Below are positions 1 through 9,536 of a stretch of DNA of 34,469 nucleotides, piece by piece. The position numbers and the translations under genes are program-made. Source of the DNA: an uncultured Ferrovum sp. (lineage in GTDB: Bacteria; Pseudomonadota; Gammaproteobacteria; Burkholderiales; Ferrovaceae); the NCBI GenBank assembly GCA_903863375.1, contig CAIPBT010000082.1, forward strand, positions 1 to 34,469, written 5' to 3'. The notes below the pieces were generated by a model. The model was not told the DNA's origin. It made no database searches and worked only from the letters and a program-made list of their open reading frames with translations. Positions within the stretch are counted from its first letter, which is position 1; each line of letters opens with the position of its first letter.

Positions 1-159
1 CAGATCAAGATCACCCTGCAGGCGCAGCTCGCCAGTGTCACCGACGTGGACTTCACGGCGGCCGTCAGCACCCTGACGCAGGCCCAGACGGCGTTGACGG
101 CGGCGCAGAAATCGTTTTCCCAGGTGGCCAACCTGTCGCTGTTCAATTACATCCAGTAA
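1..159 (+). CDS. flgL: Flagellar hook-associated protein FlgL, C-terminal end only (partial at left edge)
   Basis: Frame 1 reads QIKITLQAQLASVTDVDFTAAVSTLTQAQTALTAAQKSFSQVANLSLFNYIQ*, typical of the FlgL/flagellin C-terminal helix (DVDxxxAxxxLxQxQxALxAxxxxxxxxxxLSLFNYI). Confidence 0.85.
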   Translation, partial: QIKITLQAQLASVTDVDFTAAVSTLTQAQTALTAAQKSFSQVANLSLFNYIQ

Positions 160-196
160 CGGCCGGTGGCATTGCCGCGACCTGCGGCAACGGCCG
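160..196. terminator. Stem-loop just after the flgL stop, between convergent genes
   Basis: TTGCCGC(172-178)-gacct-GCGGCAA(184-190), flanked by CGGCCG(160-165) and CGGCCG(191-196), which can extend the stem with a 6-nt bulge. No U-tract, so termination is inferred. Confidence 0.45.
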
Positions 197-228
197 CCGA
201 CGCCTGGTCAGCCGCCTCGCGGTCACCC

Positions 229-534
229 TCAGGGTTGCCGGACCTGCGCCGCAGCACGCTGGTCGATGCCGGCCAAGCGTGCGCGCTCGAACAACAGGTT
301 GAGTTCCAGCAGTTCCCGCTCCAGCGACCGATCACCAGCCGCCACAGGGGCGGGCTGGCTTGCAGGGAGGCGTGGCTGCGGCCGGGCCTGATGTGCCTGC
401 AGCAGGGTCAACGGCGGGCTGGCGCGTCTCGCCAGCCACCAGGCGCGCAGGCGCAGGCGCCAGCGCGCGGCGGGCAGCGCTGGGACGAAATGACGATGCC
501 GTAGATGGGGCAGGACGTGGATGATGGCACTCAT
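229..534 (-). CDS. Small hypothetical protein (101 aa) between flgL and fliR
   Basis: ATG at 534 preceded by GGAG (GGAGATCCGGTCATG); product MSAIIHVLPHLRHRHF...ERELLELNLLFERARLAGIDQRAAAQVRQP. The upstream in-frame extension to 720 overlaps fliR and is less likely. Confidence 0.45.
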   Translation of the reverse strand: MSAIIHVLPHLRHRHFVPALPAARWRLRLRAWWLARRASPPLTLLQAHQARPQPRLPASQPAPVAAGDRSLERELLELNLLFERARLAGIDQRAAAQVRQP

Positions 535-661
535 GACCGGATCTCCTCGATACGACAGCCTGTCGCCAGGACGCGCATCCTGAATTGCGGCAGGGATTCC
601 GAAAACTTGAACGTCGTCCGGTTGTTCGGCGTGAACCGACGCGTCCTGGCCGGGCCGCGCT

Positions 662-1441
662 TCACAGGGTGGCGGCAGTGCGCGCAACCGCACTGATGGC
701 CACCCCCCACAGCCGGTCAAACGCGCGCAACCACTCAGGCATGCCCAGCGTCAGCAGGAGCAGGCCAGAGCCCAGCGTGATCGGGAAGCCAATCGAAAAG
801 ATGTTCAGCTGCGGTGCCGCGCGCGAGAGCATGCCCAAGGCGATGTTGACGATGATCAGGGTCATCGTGACGGGCAGGGCCATCACCAGGCCGTGCATCA
901 CCAGCACGCCACCGTACGCCGCGAGCTGGTGCATGCCCGCCAGGTGCAGGCCACCCTCGGCCACCGGCAGGGTCTGGAAGGTCTGCGCCAGGCCGCCGAT
1001 CAGCGCGAGATGCCCATCGATGGCAAAGAACACCAGGCCGGCCAGTGTGGTCAGCACCGCCGTGACCGAGGTGGTGCTGGAGGCACTGTTGGGATCGTAG
1101 AGGGTGGAAAATCCGAGACCCATGCCGGTCCCGGCCAGCTCGCCGGCCAGGGAGACGGCACCGTAGAGCACCTGCAGGATCAGGCCCAAGGAGCTGCCGA
1201 TCACGATTTCGCGGATCAGCACCGCGATGCCCGCCCAGGAGCCCACACTGACCGCCGGCAGCGGTCCCAGGGTTGGTGCGATGGCGAGCGTGATGAAGAT
1301 GCCCAGCAGCAGCCTGACCTGCATGGGTATGCCCTGTTCCGAAAAAAAGGGGGCGGTCATGAACACGCCGAGAATGCGCGCCAGCGGCCAGATCAGCATC
1401 GCCAGCCAGCCCTGCAGCTGGGCATCGGTCAGGTTGATCAT
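662..1441 (-). CDS. fliR: Flagellar biosynthetic protein FliR
   Basis: 259 aa multi-TM protein MINLTDAQLQGWLAMLIWPLARILGVFMTAPFFSEQGIPMQVRLLLGIFITLAIAP; downstream of fliQ. Confidence 0.95.
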   Translation of the reverse strand: MINLTDAQLQGWLAMLIWPLARILGVFMTAPFFSEQGIPMQVRLLLGIFITLAIAPTLGPLPAVSVGSWAGIAVLIREIVIGSSLGLILQVLYGAVSLAGELAGTGMGLGFSTLYDPNSASSTTSVTAVLTTLAGLVFFAIDGHLALIGGLAQTFQTLPVAEGGLHLAGMHQLAAYGGVLVMHGLVMALPVTMTLIIVNIALGMLSRAAPQLNIFSIGFPITLGSGLLLLTLGMPEWLRAFDRLWGVAISAVARTAATL

Positions 1442-1456
1442 GGTGCTTGGCCTGCC

Positions 1457-1726
1457 TCAGTTCACCATGCCGGGAATACTGGTGAGCAGGTGTCGGGTGT
1501 AGTCGGTGAGCTGGGCGAGCATCCAAGAACCCGCCAGCCCGAGAGTGACGAACACGGCGACCAGCTTCGGGATGAACGACAAGGTGCTTTCGTTGATCTG
1601 GGTGGCCGCCTGGAAGATGCTGACCAGCAGGCCCACGGCCAGGGCCACAAGCAGGAGTGGCGCAGACACCAGCAGCGTGAGTTGCATGGCCTCGCGGCCC
1701 ATGGTGACGACACTTTCGGGAGTCAT
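1457..1726 (-). CDS. fliQ: Flagellar biosynthetic protein FliQ
   Basis: 89 aa; MTPESVVTMGREAMQLTLLVSAPLLLVALAVGLLVSIFQAATQINESTLSFIPKL. Confidence 0.96.
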   Translation of the reverse strand: MTPESVVTMGREAMQLTLLVSAPLLLVALAVGLLVSIFQAATQINESTLSFIPKLVAVFVTLGLAGSWMLAQLTDYTRHLLTSIPGMVN

Positions 1727-1833
1727 GGCTGGGGTCCTGTGACGGGTTGGGGCGGAATGGGGAAGTGAAAGGGAGCGGAGGACAGCCTTGGGCGGCGTGT
1801 CGTCAGGTGAATCCGTTGTCAGGGGATCTGGCG

Positions 1834-2628
1834 TCAGGTGACAAAACTGGCCGCCAGCGAGCCGATCAGCAGTTGCCAGCCATCCACCAGCACGAACAGC
1901 ATCAGCTTGATCGGCATCGAGATGATGCTGGGCGAGACCATCATCATGCCCATGCTCATCAGCACGCTGGCCGTGACCAGATCGATGATCAGGAAGGGGA
2001 TGAAGATCGCGAAGCCGATCTGGAAGGCCGTCTTCAGTTCGCTGGTGACGAAGGCCGGCACCAGCAGCCGCATCGGTACCGCCGCCGCATCCTGCGGCGG
2101 GGCCTCATGGGCGATCTTCACGAACAGGGCCAGATCGGCCTGCCGCGTCTGTTTCATCATGAAGGTTTTCAGGGGGGCACTGCCGCGTGCCAGGGCTTCC
2201 TCAAAACCGATCTGGCTGGCCTGGAAGGGCTGCCAGGCCTCGGTGTAGACCTTGTCCAAGGTCGGCCCCATCACGAACACGGTCAGGAACAGCGACAGGC
2301 CGATGATTACCTGGTTGGGGGGCGAGGTCTGCAGGCCGAGGGCGTGACGCAGCAGCGACAGAACGATCACGATCCGGGTAAAGGCGGTGGTCATCAGCAG
2401 CACTGCCGGCACAAACGACAGGGCCGAGAAGAACAGCAGGGTCTGCACGCTGAGGCTGTAGGTTTGCGTGCCACCCGCCCCCGGCGTGGCGGTCAGGGCT
2501 GGCAGCAGGGCGCTTTCGGCCTGTGCCAGCGTGGCCATGCCCAGCAGGGCCGCGGCGAGGCCAGCCCGGGTCAGCACGCGCGACACGGGCGCACTCACGA
2601 CAGGCGCACTCATGACGGGCGCATTCAT
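1834..2628 (-). CDS. fliP: Flagellar biosynthetic protein FliP
   Basis: 264 aa from ATG at 2628 (ATGA overlap with fliO stop); [53 protein letters not shown] and [21 protein letters not shown] motifs. Confidence 0.96.
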   Translation of the reverse strand: MNAPVMSAPVVSAPVSRVLTRAGLAAALLGMATLAQAESALLPALTATPGAGGTQTYSLSVQTLLFFSALSFVPAVLLMTTAFTRIVIVLSLLRHALGLQTSPPNQVIIGLSLFLTVFVMGPTLDKVYTEAWQPFQASQIGFEEALARGSAPLKTFMMKQTRQADLALFVKIAHEAPPQDAAAVPMRLLVPAFVTSELKTAFQIGFAIFIPFLIIDLVTASVLMSMGMMMVSPSIISMPIKLMLFVLVDGWQLLIGSLAASFVT

Positions 2629-2966
2629 GGCTTGCGCTCCGGCGCAGCCGACGCGAAGCGCGCCAGCCATTGCGGAAAAGCGGCCGGGGTTGCCGCCGGC
2701 ACTCCCTGGGGTGCCGCATCCTGGCGGGGCAGGGTGTGCAGGGCGTTGACCTGCCCGGCGGCCACGCCCACCACCAGCCAGGTGTCGGCCACTTCCAGCA
2801 CCAGCACCCGTTCGCGGGTGCCCACCCGCACGCCACCGACAATCCGCACGGGGCCACGCGCCAGGGCCTGCAGACCGCCACTGCGCCGGAAGATCCACGC
2901 ACTGCCGAACATCAGGGCGATAACGAGCGCGAGGCCTCCGACAGCCTGTAACAGGGCACCGCTCAT
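2625..2966 (-). CDS. fliO: Flagellar protein FliO
   Basis: 113 aa with one N-terminal TM, between fliN and fli[36 protein letters not shown]. Confidence 0.9.
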   Translation of the reverse strand: MSGALLQAVGGLALVIALMFGSAWIFRRSGGLQALARGPVRIVGGVRVGTRERVLVLEVADTWLVVGVAAGQVNALHTLPRQDAAPQGVPAATPAAFPQWLARFASAAPERKP

Positions 2967-3355
2967 CGGTTCAGCTTCCGGATCCGTTCGCCCGGCGTGA
3001 TCACGTCGGTCAGCCGGATGCCAAAGCGGTCGTTCACCACCACCACCTCGCCCTGGGCAATCAGGCAGCCGTTCACGAACACGTTCATGGGCTCACCGGC
3101 GAGACCGTCGAGCTCGACCACCGATCCTTGGGCCAGTTGCAGCAGGGATTTGATCGGCAGCTTGGTGCGGCCGAGTTCCACCGTGAGCTGCACCGGGATA
3201 TCGAGGATCATGTCGATGTCGCGCGGCTGGCCCGGCGGAAGGTCGCCGGTCAGCGGCTGGAATATCGCGGCAGGCTGCACCTCCGGGGTGGCGGCAGCTT
3301 CCTGCTCCGCGAGCGCGGCGGCCCAGTCGTCGACCGGGGCTTCGTTTTCTGCCAT
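2963..3355 (-). CDS. fliN: Flagellar motor switch protein FliN
   Basis: 130 aa; [68 protein letters not shown]. Confidence 0.97.
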   Translation of the reverse strand: MAENEAPVDDWAAALAEQEAAATPEVQPAAIFQPLTGDLPPGQPRDIDMILDIPVQLTVELGRTKLPIKSLLQLAQGSVVELDGLAGEPMNVFVNGCLIAQGEVVVVNDRFGIRLTDVITPGERIRKLNR

Positions 3356-3365
3356 CAGAATCTCC

Positions 3366-4358
3366 TTAGCTGTCCTGTTCGCTGTCCGGTTGGGTCAGCA
3401 GGCGGTCCACCTTCAGGGCATAGCGCCCCTGGTGGATGCCGTAATGCGCTTGCAGCACCGGTACGTTGTCGACCGTGCACTGGATGTCTTCGCTGATCTC
3501 GATCGGCAGGATGTCGCCGGTCTTGATGCCGATCAGGTCTTCCACCGTGATCCGGCGGCTGGCCAGCGTCGCGACCAGTTCGACCTCCGACTGCTTGATC
3601 TGCTGGCGCAGCAGCCGGCCCCAGCGCCGGTCCACTTCGATCTGCTCGCCCTGAACCGCCGACGAGAGCAGATCGCGCACCGGTTCGATCATCGAGTACG
3701 GCAGACAGATGTGCAGATCGCCGTTGCCGGAACCCATTTCGATATGGAACGTGGTGGTGATCACCACTTCGCTCGGCGTGGCGACGTTGGCGAACTGGGT
3801 GTTCACTTCGCTGCGTACGAATTCGAATTCCACCGGGTGCACCGGCTGCCAGGAGCGGGCATAGGTTTCGTGCACCTGTTCCAGCATGCGCTGGATGATG
3901 CGCTGCTCGGTCGGCGTGAAATCCCGGCCCTCGATCCGGGTGTGGAAGCGGCCATCTCCGCCGAACAGGTTGTCCACGGTAAGGAACACCAGGCTTGGAT
4001 CAAAGATGAACACGCACATGCCGCGCAAGGGCCGCATGTGGCAGATGTTGATGTTGGTGGGAACCACCAGGTTGCGCATGAATTCGCCGTACTTGCTTAC
4101 CTTGACCTGGCCGACCGAGATCTCGGGATTGCGCCGGGTGAAGTTGTACAGCGCCACCCGCAGGTAACGGGCAAAGCGTTCGTTGATGATTTCCAGCGTG
4201 GGCATGCGCCCACGCACAATCCGCTCCTGCTTGGCGAGGTTGTAAGGCTGGATGCCGACCGTCTCGGCCGCATCGGTTGCCACGTCTTCCTCGCCGGTGA
4301 CGCCCTTCAGCAGCGCATCGACCTCGTCCTGCGAGAGGATCTCGTCGCTCATCGTCAT
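3366..4358 (-). CDS. fliM: Flagellar motor switch protein FliM
   Basis: 330 aa; LSQDEVDALLKGV N-terminal CheY-binding motif, YNLAKQERIVRGRMPTLEIINERFAR. Start may be the internal ATG at 4352. Confidence 0.97.
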   Translation of the reverse strand: MTMSDEILSQDEVDALLKGVTGEEDVATDAAETVGIQPYNLAKQERIVRGRMPTLEIINERFARYLRVALYNFTRRNPEISVGQVKVSKYGEFMRNLVVPTNINICHMRPLRGMCVFIFDPSLVFLTVDNLFGGDGRFHTRIEGRDFTPTEQRIIQRMLEQVHETYARSWQPVHPVEFEFVRSEVNTQFANVATPSEVVITTTFHIEMGSGNGDLHICLPYSMIEPVRDLLSSAVQGEQIEVDRRWGRLLRQQIKQSEVELVATLASRRITVEDLIGIKTGDILPIEISEDIQCTVDNVPVLQAHYGIHQGRYALKVDRLLTQPDSEQDS

Positions 4359-4402
4359 GGTGGAGGGCTCCCGGCCAGCCGGCGGATTGCAGGCATGGTC
4401 AT

Positions 4403-5020
4403 TTACTGGATGATGAAAGCGGTGAAGAACACCCGGGTGATTTCGGGCAGTTCCAGCTCATCGTCTTCCGCTGCGGTGGCGATCTGCTCGATGATCTGGT
4501 CCGAGAGCTTGAGCTTGCCCTCGGTGCTGCGCAGGTCGGCAGCCTTGCTGCCGGACAGCAGCTTGATCACGCGGTCGCGGATCATCGCCGTGTGCTTTTT
4601 CAGTTCTTCCACGGCGGCTTCGCCGGGCACCTGCATCACCAGCGTGGCCTGCAGGTAATGCTCCTGTTCGGTGTCGGACAGGTTGACCGTGAAGGGGTCC
4701 AGGTTGAGGTAGGCCGGCGGCTCGACCTTTTCGCCAGCCTTCTTCTTTTTCTTCTTTTTCTTTTTCTTGATCGGATTGCCGTCGGCATCGAGCGCGACCT
4801 TCTCGTCCTTGCCCTTGGCCGCTTTTCCGGCGTCTTCTTCTTCCGCGGCCGCTGCGGCCTCTTCCGCCGCCTTCGCGGCGGCCGGCTTGGCGACCAGGAA
4901 GTAGTAACCGCCACCGCCCAGGCCGAGCAGCAGCACCACGGCGCCGATGATCAGCGGTAGTTTGCTTTTCTTTTTGGCGGGGGCTTCTTCTGCACCGTGC
5001 TCTGCGTCTGCCATGACCAT
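4403..5020 (-). CDS. fliL: Flagellar basal body-associated protein FliL with Lys-rich linker
   Basis: 205 aa; LPLIIGAVVLLLGLGGGGYYFL TM, YLNLDPFTVNLSDTEQEHYLQATLVMQV, C-terminal VFFTAFIIQ; start may be the ATG at 5014. Confidence 0.93.
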   Translation of the reverse strand: MVMADAEHGAEEAPAKKKSKLPLIIGAVVLLLGLGGGGYYFLVAKPAAAKAAEEAAAAAEEEDAGKAAKGKDEKVALDADGNPIKKKKKKKKKKAGEKVEPPAYLNLDPFTVNLSDTEQEHYLQATLVMQVPGEAAVEELKKHTAMIRDRVIKLLSGSKAADLRSTEGKLKLSDQIIEQIATAAEDDELELPEITRVFFTAFIIQ

Positions 5021-5189
5021 TCCTCGAAGTGGATGGCACGATTATGGGCAGGGCTGGTGATGCCGCATGCCGGGAAAAACGCCGCTTTGAGGGGGTATAT
5101 CGCGGTTTCGGGCGGCACCCGGCGCGGCGTCCGGCACGATGCCCGGCCGCCGGGCCGCGGAATGGTCGTGGTGCGCGCAGTACGCTGGT

Positions 5190-6953
5190 TCAGGCGAAGG
5201 TGTCGAGCCGCCCCGGTCCACTGCCGCTGCTGCGCGCCGGGGCCGGGACGCTGCCAATGGTTGCGCCGGCCCCGCTGCCGCCCGGAGCGTCCGCCGCCCG
5301 GGTGGGTTGTCGGCGGGAGGGTTGCTGCTGGGCGCTGGCCTGCTGCTGGGCCTGCTGCTGCTGCGCCTGCTGCTGGGCAAGTTGCTGCTGGGACGAGGCC
5401 TGGCCGCCATCGGCTTGCACGCTTGCCTGGTTCAGCGTAAGCCCCGCTTCGGCAAACAGGTGGCGCAGCTGAGGCAGGCTGTTTTCGATCGCTTGCCGGA
5501 CCGCATCGTGCGCTGTGCTGAAGCTGGCACTGGCCTGGTCCTGTTGCACGCTGAGCGTCACCTGCAGGGGGCCCAGGTGCGGTGGATGGAGGGTGAGCTG
5601 GGCACTGGAAATCTGCTGGCTGGCCATGAACAGGGCCTGCTGGCCCAGCGCGGCGGCCCAACGGGATTCGCCGACCGTCGGGGCGACTGGCAGGGTAGGC
5701 AGCACGGCCTCGGGCGCGCTGGCAGCGCTTTGCTGCAGGATCTCGCTGGCCAGGGGAGCGGCAGCCAGTGGATTGGCGGCAAGTCCGTCGGCCAGCGGCG
5801 TCAGTGTTGCGTTGCCCAGACCGGCTGATCCCGTCAGCTCCCCGAGGGTACCCGATGCGCCATCGCCGGCCAGTCCGCGCAGGCCATTTAGCGCGGCGAT
5901 TCCGGTCGCGCCGGCGAGATCACCCCCCACCGCGCTGGCGGCACCGTTGCCGGCCTGCAGCGCCTGGACGCCGGCCAGCAGGTTCTGGAATGCCTGCACG
6001 GCATCTGCCGCTGGCGTACCGGCAGCGTTGGCGGCCGCGCCCGCCGTCGCGCTGGCGGTAAGCGCGAGTGGGTTATCGGCGCCAGCACCACCACCCGGCT
6101 GGCCACCGGCGCCCAGAGCCCCAGCACCCAGAGCCCCAGCACCCAGAGCCCCGGCACCCAGAGCCCCGGCACCCAGAGCACCGGCACCCTGGCCACCGGC
6201 ACGCTGGCCACCGGCACCCGGGCCCCTGGAGGAAGCAGCATCGTGCACCGCCGCCGCTGCCGGGCCAGACCGGGCGGCAATCTGGTGTACCGCGTTGTTA
6301 CCGTTGGCGTCGGTGCTGCCGTTGGCGACGGGGGCGTTGGTTGCCGTTTCGGCCGCTGGCTGGTTGGATCCGGCGCTGCCTGTCGTGGCGCTGCCAGCGC
6401 TGCCGTCGGTTATCGCGCCGGCGCTGGCGGTAGCGAGGGTGCCCGTCATCCCGGACGGGTTGCCGGTCGCGCCGACCGATGGGTGGATGCCGGCCGAGGC
6501 GGCTGCGTCCAGAGCCTGCGTCGCCTGTTGTGCCTGGCTGGCCAACAGCCCTTGCTGGGCCTGGGCCGTCAGCTGGGCCTGCTGGGCCTGCGCCGTCTGC
6601 TGCGCCTGCTGCGCGGCGATCTGCTGGTCCAGGGCGGTCTGCGCTGCCTGCAGGCTGGCGCGCTGGCGCGTCTGGGTGGCTTGCGCACTCGCTACCTGCT
6701 GGCGGGTCTGGTCGCTGGTCTCGTGCTGCAGCGTGGCCTGTTGCAACGCTGACTGCCGCGTCAGGTCGTTGGCCTCAGGCGCCAAGGTTGCGCCCAACGT
6801 GTCCTGCTGCTGCAGCCGGGCAGCGGTGGAGAGGCCCTGCTGGAACAGGCTGGCAAAACTGCCGCTGGCGTCCGTACCGCCCGTGCTGCCTGCCGTTGCT
6901 GGCGCTGGGGCAGTCACAGCGGCTTGGGCGGAGGTAGGGGTGACAACGCGCAT
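5190..6953 (-). CDS. fliK: Flagellar hook-length control protein FliK
   Basis: 587 aa from ATG at 6953 (GAGG 9 nt upstream); FliK C-terminal core RWAAALGQQALFMASQQISSAQLTLHPPHLGPLQVTLSVQQDQASASFSTAHDAVRQAIENSLPQLRHLFAEAGLTLNQASVQ. Confidence 0.93.
   Translation of the reverse strand: MRVVTPTSAQAAVTAPAPATAGSTGGTDASGSFASLFQQGLSTAARLQQQDTLGATLAPEANDLTRQSALQQATLQHETSDQTRQQVASAQATQTRQRASLQAAQTALDQQIAAQQAQQTAQAQQAQLTAQAQQGLLASQAQQATQALDAAASAGIHPSVGATGNPSGMTGTLATASAGAITDGSAGSATTGSAGSNQPAAETATNAPVANGSTDANGNNAVHQIAARSGPAAAAVHDAASSRGPGAGGQRAGGQGAGALGAGALGAGALGAGALGAGALGAGGQPGGGAGADNPLALTASATAGAAANAAGTPAADAVQAFQNLLAGVQALQAGNGAASAVGGDLAGATGIAALNGLRGLAGDGASGTLGELTGSAGLGNATLTPLADGLAANPLAAAPLASEILQQSAASAPEAVLPTLPVAPTVGESRWAAALGQQALFMASQQISSAQLTLHPPHLGPLQVTLSVQQDQASASFSTAHDAVRQAIENSLPQLRHLFAEAGLTLNQASVQADGGQASSQQQLAQQQAQQQQAQQQASAQQQPSRRQPTRAADAPGGSGAGATIGSVPAPARSSGSGPGRLDTFA
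6106..6225. repeat. Eight contiguous 15-bp repeat units inside fliK
   Basis: ccggcgcccagagcc / ccagcacccagagcc x2 / ccggcacccagagcc / ccggcacccagagca / ccggcaccctggcca / ccggcacgctggcca / ccggcacccgggccc; encodes Gly/Ala-rich pentapeptides (GALGA) on the minus strand. Confidence 0.95.
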
Positions 6954-6964
6954 GGGGGGCATCC

Positions 6965-7414
6965 TCAAAGGGGAGATTTGCGGGCAGCGGCGATCCGCGC
7001 GGCATAGCCGTCGGATTCGCGTTGTTCCCGTTTGGCGGCGACGCGATCGGCAGCCACACTGCGGCGCCTGGCAAGGATTTCGAAGCTTTTCAGTTGGCGC
7101 CGGCATTCCTGCCAGCGTTGCTGGGCAAGACCCAGCGCCCGCTGCGACTGCTGGCAGGCCTGTCCCTGCTGCTCGACGGCTTGGTCGAGCTGGGTCAGGA
7201 AGCGCCGGAAATTGAGCAGCTCACCGATCGCCATGCCGCCGCTGGCCGACTGGGTCAGGCGGTTCTGGTACTCCACGCGATAGCCCTGCAGCATCTGCAG
7301 TTTCTGTTCCTGCTGGTCGCGGGCGCTGGTGGCCAGCCCGAGCACCCGGGTGGCCTCGTCGTAGGCTTCCTGGGCGCGTCCGATCAACAGGGCGATGGTG
7401 CTGTCGGTACTCAT
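6965..7414 (-). CDS. fliJ: Flagellar export chaperone FliJ
   Basis: 149 aa from ATG at 7414 (ATGA overlap with fliI stop); coiled-coil, Q/R-rich, between fliI and fliK. Confidence 0.88.
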   Translation of the reverse strand: MSTDSTIALLIGRAQEAYDEATRVLGLATSARDQQEQKLQMLQGYRVEYQNRLTQSASGGMAIGELLNFRRFLTQLDQAVEQQGQACQQSQRALGLAQQRWQECRRQLKSFEILARRRSVAADRVAAKREQRESDGYAARIAAARKSPL

Positions 7415-8832
7415 CCAAGCACCTGCGCGAGGCGCCGCCGGCACTCGGCATACCCGGTGGCATCGCCCAGATCCTGCTGCAGGAAGGCCTCGATTTTCGG
7501 ATACAACGCGATGGCGCGGTCTAGCTGGGCGTCCGAACCAGCGCTGTACGCCCCGACACTGATCAGGTCGCGGCTGCGCTGGTAGCGCGAATACAACTGC
7601 TTGAAGTCCCGTACCTGGCGGAATTCGTCTGGTGTGACCAGATTGTTCATCGCCCGGCTGATCGAGGCTTCCATGTCGATGGCCGGGTAGTGGCCTTGTT
7701 CGGCCAGGGCGCGTGACAGCACCACATGCCCGTCGAGGATGGCGCGCGCCGAATCGGCAATCGGGTCCTGCTGGTCATCGCCCTCGGTCAGCACCGTGTA
7801 GAAGGCCGTGATCGACCCACCGCCGGCGGCGCCATTGCCGGCGCGTTCCACCAGCTGCGGCAGTTTGGCAAACACGGAAGGGGGATAGCCCTTGGTGGCA
7901 GGTGGCTCACCGATGGCCAGGGCAATCTCGCGCTGTGCCATCGCGTAGCGGGTCAGCGAATCCATGATCAGCAGCACGTTGCGCCCCTGGTCGCGGAAAT
8001 TTTCGGCCACTGCCGTGGCATAGGCCGCGCCCTGCAGGCGCATCAGCGGTGACTGGTCGGCCGGGGCGGCCACCACCACCGAGCGGGCGAGGCCGCTGTC
8101 GCCCAGGATGTGCTCGATGAATTCCTTCACTTCGCGGCCCCGTTCACCGATCAGCCCGACCACGATCACTTCGGCTTCGGTGTAACGCGCCATCATGCCC
8201 AGCAGCACACTCTTGCCGACGCCGGAGCCGGCAAACAGTCCCATGCGTTGGCCCTTGCCGACGGTGAGCATGCTGTTGATCGCGCGAACGCCGACATCCA
8301 GCACCTCGCTGATCGGGGTCCGTTGCAGCGGATTGATCGGCCGGGCATACAGCGGTGCCAGATCGGGGTGGACCAGGGGTCCCAGGCCATCGAGCGGCGC
8401 ACCATTGGCGTCAACCACCCGGCCCAGCAGGGCATCGCCCACCGGGAAATGGCGCGACCGGTCGGATGGCCGCCGGCGCGGATGATGCACCCGGCCTACT
8501 GGCGGCAGGGTGCGGACCGCCTCATCGGGAATCACCCGGGCACCTGGGGCGAGGCCATACACGTCCTGCTGCGGCATCAGGAACAGGCGGTCTTCGGAGA
8601 AGCCCACCACCTCGGCCGCCACCGGTCGGCCATCCGGCATCGCCACCGTGCAGGTGCTGCCCACGGGCAGGCGCGGACCGACTGCCTCCAGCACCAGGCC
8701 GGCAACGCGGGTCAGGCGGCCGGTGATGGCGATCGGTTCGGCGATCTGCACCAGTTCGCCACAGTCGTTCAGATAGTCCACCCAACGCTGGCGGTGCGGA
8801 CGGGTACGAGGGCGTGGCTCGGGCGCGCTCAC
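7411..8832 (-). CDS. fliI: Flagellum-specific ATP synthase FliI
   Basis: 473 aa; Walker [67 protein letters not shown]. Confidence 0.98.
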   Translation of the reverse strand: MSAPEPRPRTRPHRQRWVDYLNDCGELVQIAEPIAITGRLTRVAGLVLEAVGPRLPVGSTCTVAMPDGRPVAAEVVGFSEDRLFLMPQQDVYGLAPGARVIPDEAVRTLPPVGRVHHPRRRPSDRSRHFPVGDALLGRVVDANGAPLDGLGPLVHPDLAPLYARPINPLQRTPISEVLDVGVRAINSMLTVGKGQRMGLFAGSGVGKSVLLGMMARYTEAEVIVVGLIGERGREVKEFIEHILGDSGLARSVVVAAPADQSPLMRLQGAAYATAVAENFRDQGRNVLLIMDSLTRYAMAQREIALAIGEPPATKGYPPSVFAKLPQLVERAGNGAAGGGSITAFYTVLTEGDDQQDPIADSARAILDGHVVLSRALAEQGHYPAIDMEASISRAMNNLVTPDEFRQVRDFKQLYSRYQRSRDLISVGAYSAGSDAQLDRAIALYPKIEAFLQQDLGDATGYAECRRRLAQVLG

Positions 8833-9536
8833 GGCAGAGCTTCGCCGTCTTCCGGCGGCGCCGGGGTGTCTGGCAGGGTCGGCTCCGACCAGGGGGCAGC
8901 CCCCAGCACTTCGGTGACGCGTTGCCAGCGACTTTCCAGGGTGCCATCGATGTCGGTGGTGCTGGTCTGTACCCGGCAGCCACCGCGGCTGACGGCCGCG
9001 TTGGCGGCCAGGCTGATGCGCCGTCCGGCGAATTCCTCACCCAGGTGGGCCTGCACCACGGCCAGATCGGCGGGATGCACCAGGATGCGCGCCGGATCGA
9101 AGTTGGCAGGCAGGGCCTGCAGGGCGTGCTCGACCACCCGGGCGATCAGCGTGCGGTCGTGCTGATGTGCCACGCCGATCACCCGCTGGGCAATCGCCAG
9201 CGCCAGCGTGGCCACCTCGGCCGCCACGGCCTCGTCCAGCCGGCTGATTTCGCCGTGAAAGGCATCCGAGAAGGCGAGCAGGGCCGCGCTCTCCGCACCG
9301 CCGCGCTCGAGTCCTTCGCGATAACCGGCGTCATAGCCCTCCTGACGCGCCTGCTCCTGCATGGCCTCGATTTCTTCGGCGGTCGGCAACACGATGGTGT
9401 CGGCCGGGGGAGGCGTTGGCACGGCCGCTGCCGCCAGCCCACCGCGCCGGTCGAAGTTGCCGGGCTGCCAGGGTTGCACCACCGCGCCCGGGGCAAAGCC
9501 GTTCCTAGATGAATTCGTCATCGCCGCCCTTGCCAC
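8829..9536 (-). CDS. fliH: Flagellar assembly protein FliH
   Basis: 235 aa (start may be 9521); [54 protein letters not shown]; between fliG and fliI. Confidence 0.92.
   Translation of the reverse strand: MARAAMTNSSRNGFAPGAVVQPWQPGNFDRRGGLAAAAVPTPPPADTIVLPTAEEIEAMQEQARQEGYDAGYREGLERGGAESAALLAFSDAFHGEISRLDEAVAAEVATLALAIAQRVIGVAHQHDRTLIARVVEHALQALPANFDPARILVHPADLAVVQAHLGEEFAGRRISLAANAAVSRGGCRVQTSTTDIDGTLESRWQRVTEVLGAAPWSEPTLPDTPAPPEDGEALP

Noticed and set aside
1747-3000. 417-aa plus-strand ORF opposite fliP/fliO
   Set aside because: Gln/His/Arg-rich shadow of the coding strand; no recognisable domain.
2997-4658. 553-aa plus-strand ORF opposite fliN/fliM/fliL
   Set aside because: Antisense to well-conserved flagellar genes; composition (His/Asp/Arg/Val-rich) is typical of a shadow ORF in high-GC DNA.
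6106-6225. CRISPR-like array
   Set aside because: Contiguous 15-bp units without spacers inside a coding region; a coding minisatellite, not CRISPR.
5515-7215. 566-aa plus-strand ORF opposite fliK
   Set aside because: Ala/Pro/Cys/Trp-rich shadow of the low-complexity fliK gene.
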